Of a stretch of 64,000 bases of DNA, positions 61,191 to 64,000 are shown piece by piece. The position numbers and the translations under genes were made by a program. The notes below the pieces were generated by a model. The model ran no database searches and had not been told where the DNA came from. It was given only the letters and a program-made list of their open reading frames with translations. Within the stretch, counting starts at the first letter, position 1, and every line of letters starts with the position of its first letter. This DNA is from Solea solea (Eukaryota > Chordata > Actinopteri > Pleuronectiformes > Soleidae): assembly GCF_958295425.1 (NCBI RefSeq), contig NC_081144.1, forward strand, positions 7,975,186 through 8,039,185, given 5' to 3'.

Positions 61191-63051
61191 AGTGCTGTGA
61201 ATAAAGTGCCGTTCTTCAACGCAGATGGAGTCCCGTGGTTTAATGTGTTGTTGCTGCAATGAGCTAATCTGAGCTAAAGGAGCTAGCTCCATTTTGTCTC
61301 GCGAACATACTGGATAGTTTCTGAGTCACACGATGATTCACAGCACTTCTAGAATGCACCGACAAAGGCTGAAATCCCAATATCACAGTGACCTTTTGAG
61401 GAGCGTCGTAATCATTGCAGCGTTATTTCCACGCTCCAGCGCTGGGTCTGTGCTCCTGTTACCCTGAAGTGTCCATGTCAGTGTGTGACAAATACTTTTG
61501 AATGTGTTCAAATATTTCACTTGTAGAAGTAGAGGTGAGAAAGACTTGTAAATTGTGTTTAAATACACATGTAGAATGCAGCCAATATAACGACACGAGT
61601 GTTTCATTGCAATTAGCGAGGGTGTGTGAGGTACAGCTGCTGACTCATGCAGACTATGAATAAGCATGTGTCATCATCTCCGAATGGGATTTATTATTAC
61701 TGAGAGATGGAACTTTCATTAACAAAAAAACCAAAACAAAACATTTATCACTTTGAATAGTCTCAAGCATTCGGGTTTGCTATTCAGCCTGAAGCCATTC
61801 AAATAAACACAGAGAAAGAAGTCCGAGAGATTGGACCCCTAATGGCGGTGGCAGAGAGGCAGATTCAGATATGTTCCAGATGTTTTATGATTAGACATAA
61901 TGACCACTTTGAAATGGCAACAGCGGCTGTAGCCAGAAACTATTAAGCTGTCTTTCGCACCCATTTGAGAACAATGTACTGCCCCAGAGAATATTACACA
62001 TCTATCAAGTAATTAGGGTTCTGTAGACCATATGTAAAAGTAAGCTGTGCTGAAATACTGAATATAAAATAATGACAGTCAATGGTAGTGGTGAATGGTA
62101 ATTGTCATCCATCTGTTCACATCATCTACTGCCCAGTTCTTCAACAATAACACACAGACAGCCACCTGTTCACATGCTGATGGAGACACCAGAGCAGAGG
62201 TTTCACAATTTGGCCTTAGAGTTATTCATTCGATTGTTTTTTTTTTTTTTACTTAAATCAAGCAACAGCGTGATTCCACGGAGTGAACACATCACTCTGA
62301 TAATCAGCTTTTGTTCCATCGAGATGCGAACAATGACTGCTCCTTTTGTTATTCATCAAACCTTTACTTTGACATAATGGGATCTCGCTGCCTGCTGGTC
62401 TGGAAATGCCTTGGCTCGTCCATGACTTTGTAATACTCTGACACGTGATGTCCCCGTTTTATTTGTGTTGACCTTGACGGCATTTTGTCGCTGCTCCATA
62501 TGCATACTCTGCCGAAACTACATGTCACTCCTAATGCAGCGTGCTGTCGTGTCAATTTGATGGTTTAAAATAAGTGACAAGCTTTGAGAACAAAGCACCC
62601 CCCCCCACCCCACGCTTCAGTCAAGCAAATATGCACACACACATTCACACACATTCAGAAAAGGCAGGCAGGCATGTACGCACAGACAGACATCCACATA
62701 CACGTCCATGTGGAGAGACTTGCAATCATGTGCAGACACACTGCATGATGGCGGGGTGTCAAACAAACGGATGTCGCTTTGAGTTAGATGAAACACCTCG
62801 GCAAAAGTTAGTGTGCAGTGTTTCTTCCCTGTGGCATTGTCATTTAACTGAAAATGCCCAACAGCAAAGAGACAAATATTAGTTTTCTCCACTACCTATT
62901 CCGCCCTCACCCCAAAAAATTGCTCCAGCACTCATTACCTCTGCGGGATTGATGTTTTCTTTTCATAAAGCACCAAACTGATATCCCATGAATTCAGAAT
63001 TAATAAAATATGAAGGACATTAATATTCCCTGCATTTTGCTATTATTGCAG
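61191..63051. other. Non-coding stretch, possibly conserved in part
   Basis: 61830-62100 is unique, evenly composed DNA, a plausible conserved block. C-rich and CA-rich short runs lie at 62597-62660. Frames are short and without domains. Confidence 0.45.
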
Positions 63052-63136
63052 AGGGACTGGTGGAGCCCCTGAGTCGTGTGGCCTGTCAGTCACCCTCCAG
63101 GTTCACTGCTGCTTCTCTGCCCCAGTCGAGCCCGAG
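63052..63136 (+). other. Candidate 85-nt exon
   Basis: Preceded by a plausible acceptor (CATTTTGCTATTATTGCAG ending at 63051, with no AG in the preceding 30 or so bases and an ATTAAT branch-like site). Followed by a strong donor GAG|GTGAGC at 63137. Two frames are open through all 85 bases; one starts GTGGAPESCGLSV and the other GLVEPLSRVACQS. The segment is GC-richer than its flanks. The product is not recognised, and it could be a non-coding RNA exon or chance. Confidence 0.25.
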
Positions 63137-64000
63137 GTGAGCACTGCTGACAGACTTCAAGCAGCTTCTTCAAGGGCAGTAAAGGGCAGGTTATGACTCA
63201 GACAGCGCACGTGTCTGCATTTAGTTTGAACAAAAATTGTGTTCAGAGGATTGAGAATGATATTTGCTTTTGAATGATTTATGTTGCTGTGAAGGGTTAG
63301 AAAAAATCTGGCAACAATTCCCTTATATGAAAACAGTAAATTGTATATTTCATACTCTATATTTTATTTTATTTAAAACATAAAATCTACATTCTAGAGG
63401 ACCCGGATTTTTCCCAAGAGTGCGACCTCAACACGTCCACCCCAAATCATATCACTGTTTATTTTGCAATTTCACTTGTTTTGGAAGGGTTACACATTAA
63501 GTGTAATTATAATAATTTGATAATTATCAGGCAAAACATAGACCTTGCAGAATGACGTTTCGCCTGCAGTCACAAGATGCCAACCCAGTATTTAAAATAA
63601 AAACACTGACTCTTAACGCTAAAGGTTTTTGTATATATAAATACATAAATTAAAATAATAATCCAAGCCAAGGCATTTACAGGTGACCCAGATGAAGGCA
63701 TGAGATTAAAATGTGTTACGTGCTACAAATTCCTTTAATCTTTAAAGTTATCTTCAGGATTATCTATATTCAGGAGCACACATGGTTTGAGGGATACCTG
63801 CAGCACACCTGCATTAACCTCCACATGCAATAATAACCAGTGATGATGGCAAACAGCGTGAGCTACGCTGCAAATGTGTGTCACACAAAAAGGCGGACGT
63901 GGAGGAAAGTAAAGGGTGACAGAACTGTACTGTCAACAGACTGTAAATTAGAAACTACCCTAGCTTTCAATCTTAAATGTACTCCCGTCCTTCCTGACTT
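63137..64000. other. Non-coding stretch, no gene seen
   Basis: AT-rich DNA without a second exon candidate in the remaining bases. No repeat copy was recognised. Confidence 0.5.

Noticed and set aside
1..64000. CRISPR array, operon or bacterial gene cluster
   Set aside because: No regularly spaced direct repeats, no dense same-strand frames, and the repeats present are vertebrate types.

Overview
This 64 kb window looks like non-coding vertebrate DNA, most likely from a ray-finned (teleost, probably percomorph) fish. No protein-coding gene, rRNA or functional tRNA gene could be supported on either strand. Open frames are short, unspliced and without recognisable host domains. The only protein-like stretches are decayed transposase fragments. 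The fish assignment rests on repeat content that I recognise from memory: tRNA-derived SINEs with GGATG or TGTAA tails, L2-type LINE 3' tails, a Tc1-like element with CCACTTTATTAGGTAC ends, hAT-type ends, and teleost repeats containing CTGCCAATA...TGTTACAC and GCTGCAGCTAA...TCGATTAATCGA. No database search was possible.

Layout. 1-9 kb holds mostly unique DNA, an L2-tail repeat (1695-1899), a TTAA-flanked inverted-repeat element (4133-4651), a homeodomain-type palindrome (7165-7180), a GCT/GCC triplet repeat (8380-8413) and a Tc1-like relic (8913-9371). 9-21 kb is mostly unique, with a promoter-like cluster at 11449-11616 and two old repeats. 20.8-23.2 kb holds two direct copies of an unclassified repeat, with a probable solo LTR (21102-21424) between them. 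23-32 kb is mostly unique, with an AT-rich block dense in TAAT cores (26120-26320). 31.9-33.3 kb holds the second TTAA element with a perfect 19-bp hairpin, a CpG-rich ETS/YY1 patch and another LINE tail. 37.9-38.7 kb is the clearest mobile element: 811 bp, perfect 24-bp inverted ends, 7-bp target duplication, a broken DDE/integrase-type transposase fragment, and a SINE nested inside with its own 8-bp duplication. 39-56 kb carries simple repeats, one SINE and several degraded repeats. 56.6-61.2 kb is repeat-dense. 61-64 kb is mostly unique and ends near a possible 85-nt exon (63052-63136).

The window is best read as a gene desert or a very long intron. Nothing here forms an operon or pathway. 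The interest lies in mobile-element archaeology (nested and paired copies, target duplications, hairpins) and in a few regulatory or exon candidates that need conservation or RNA data.
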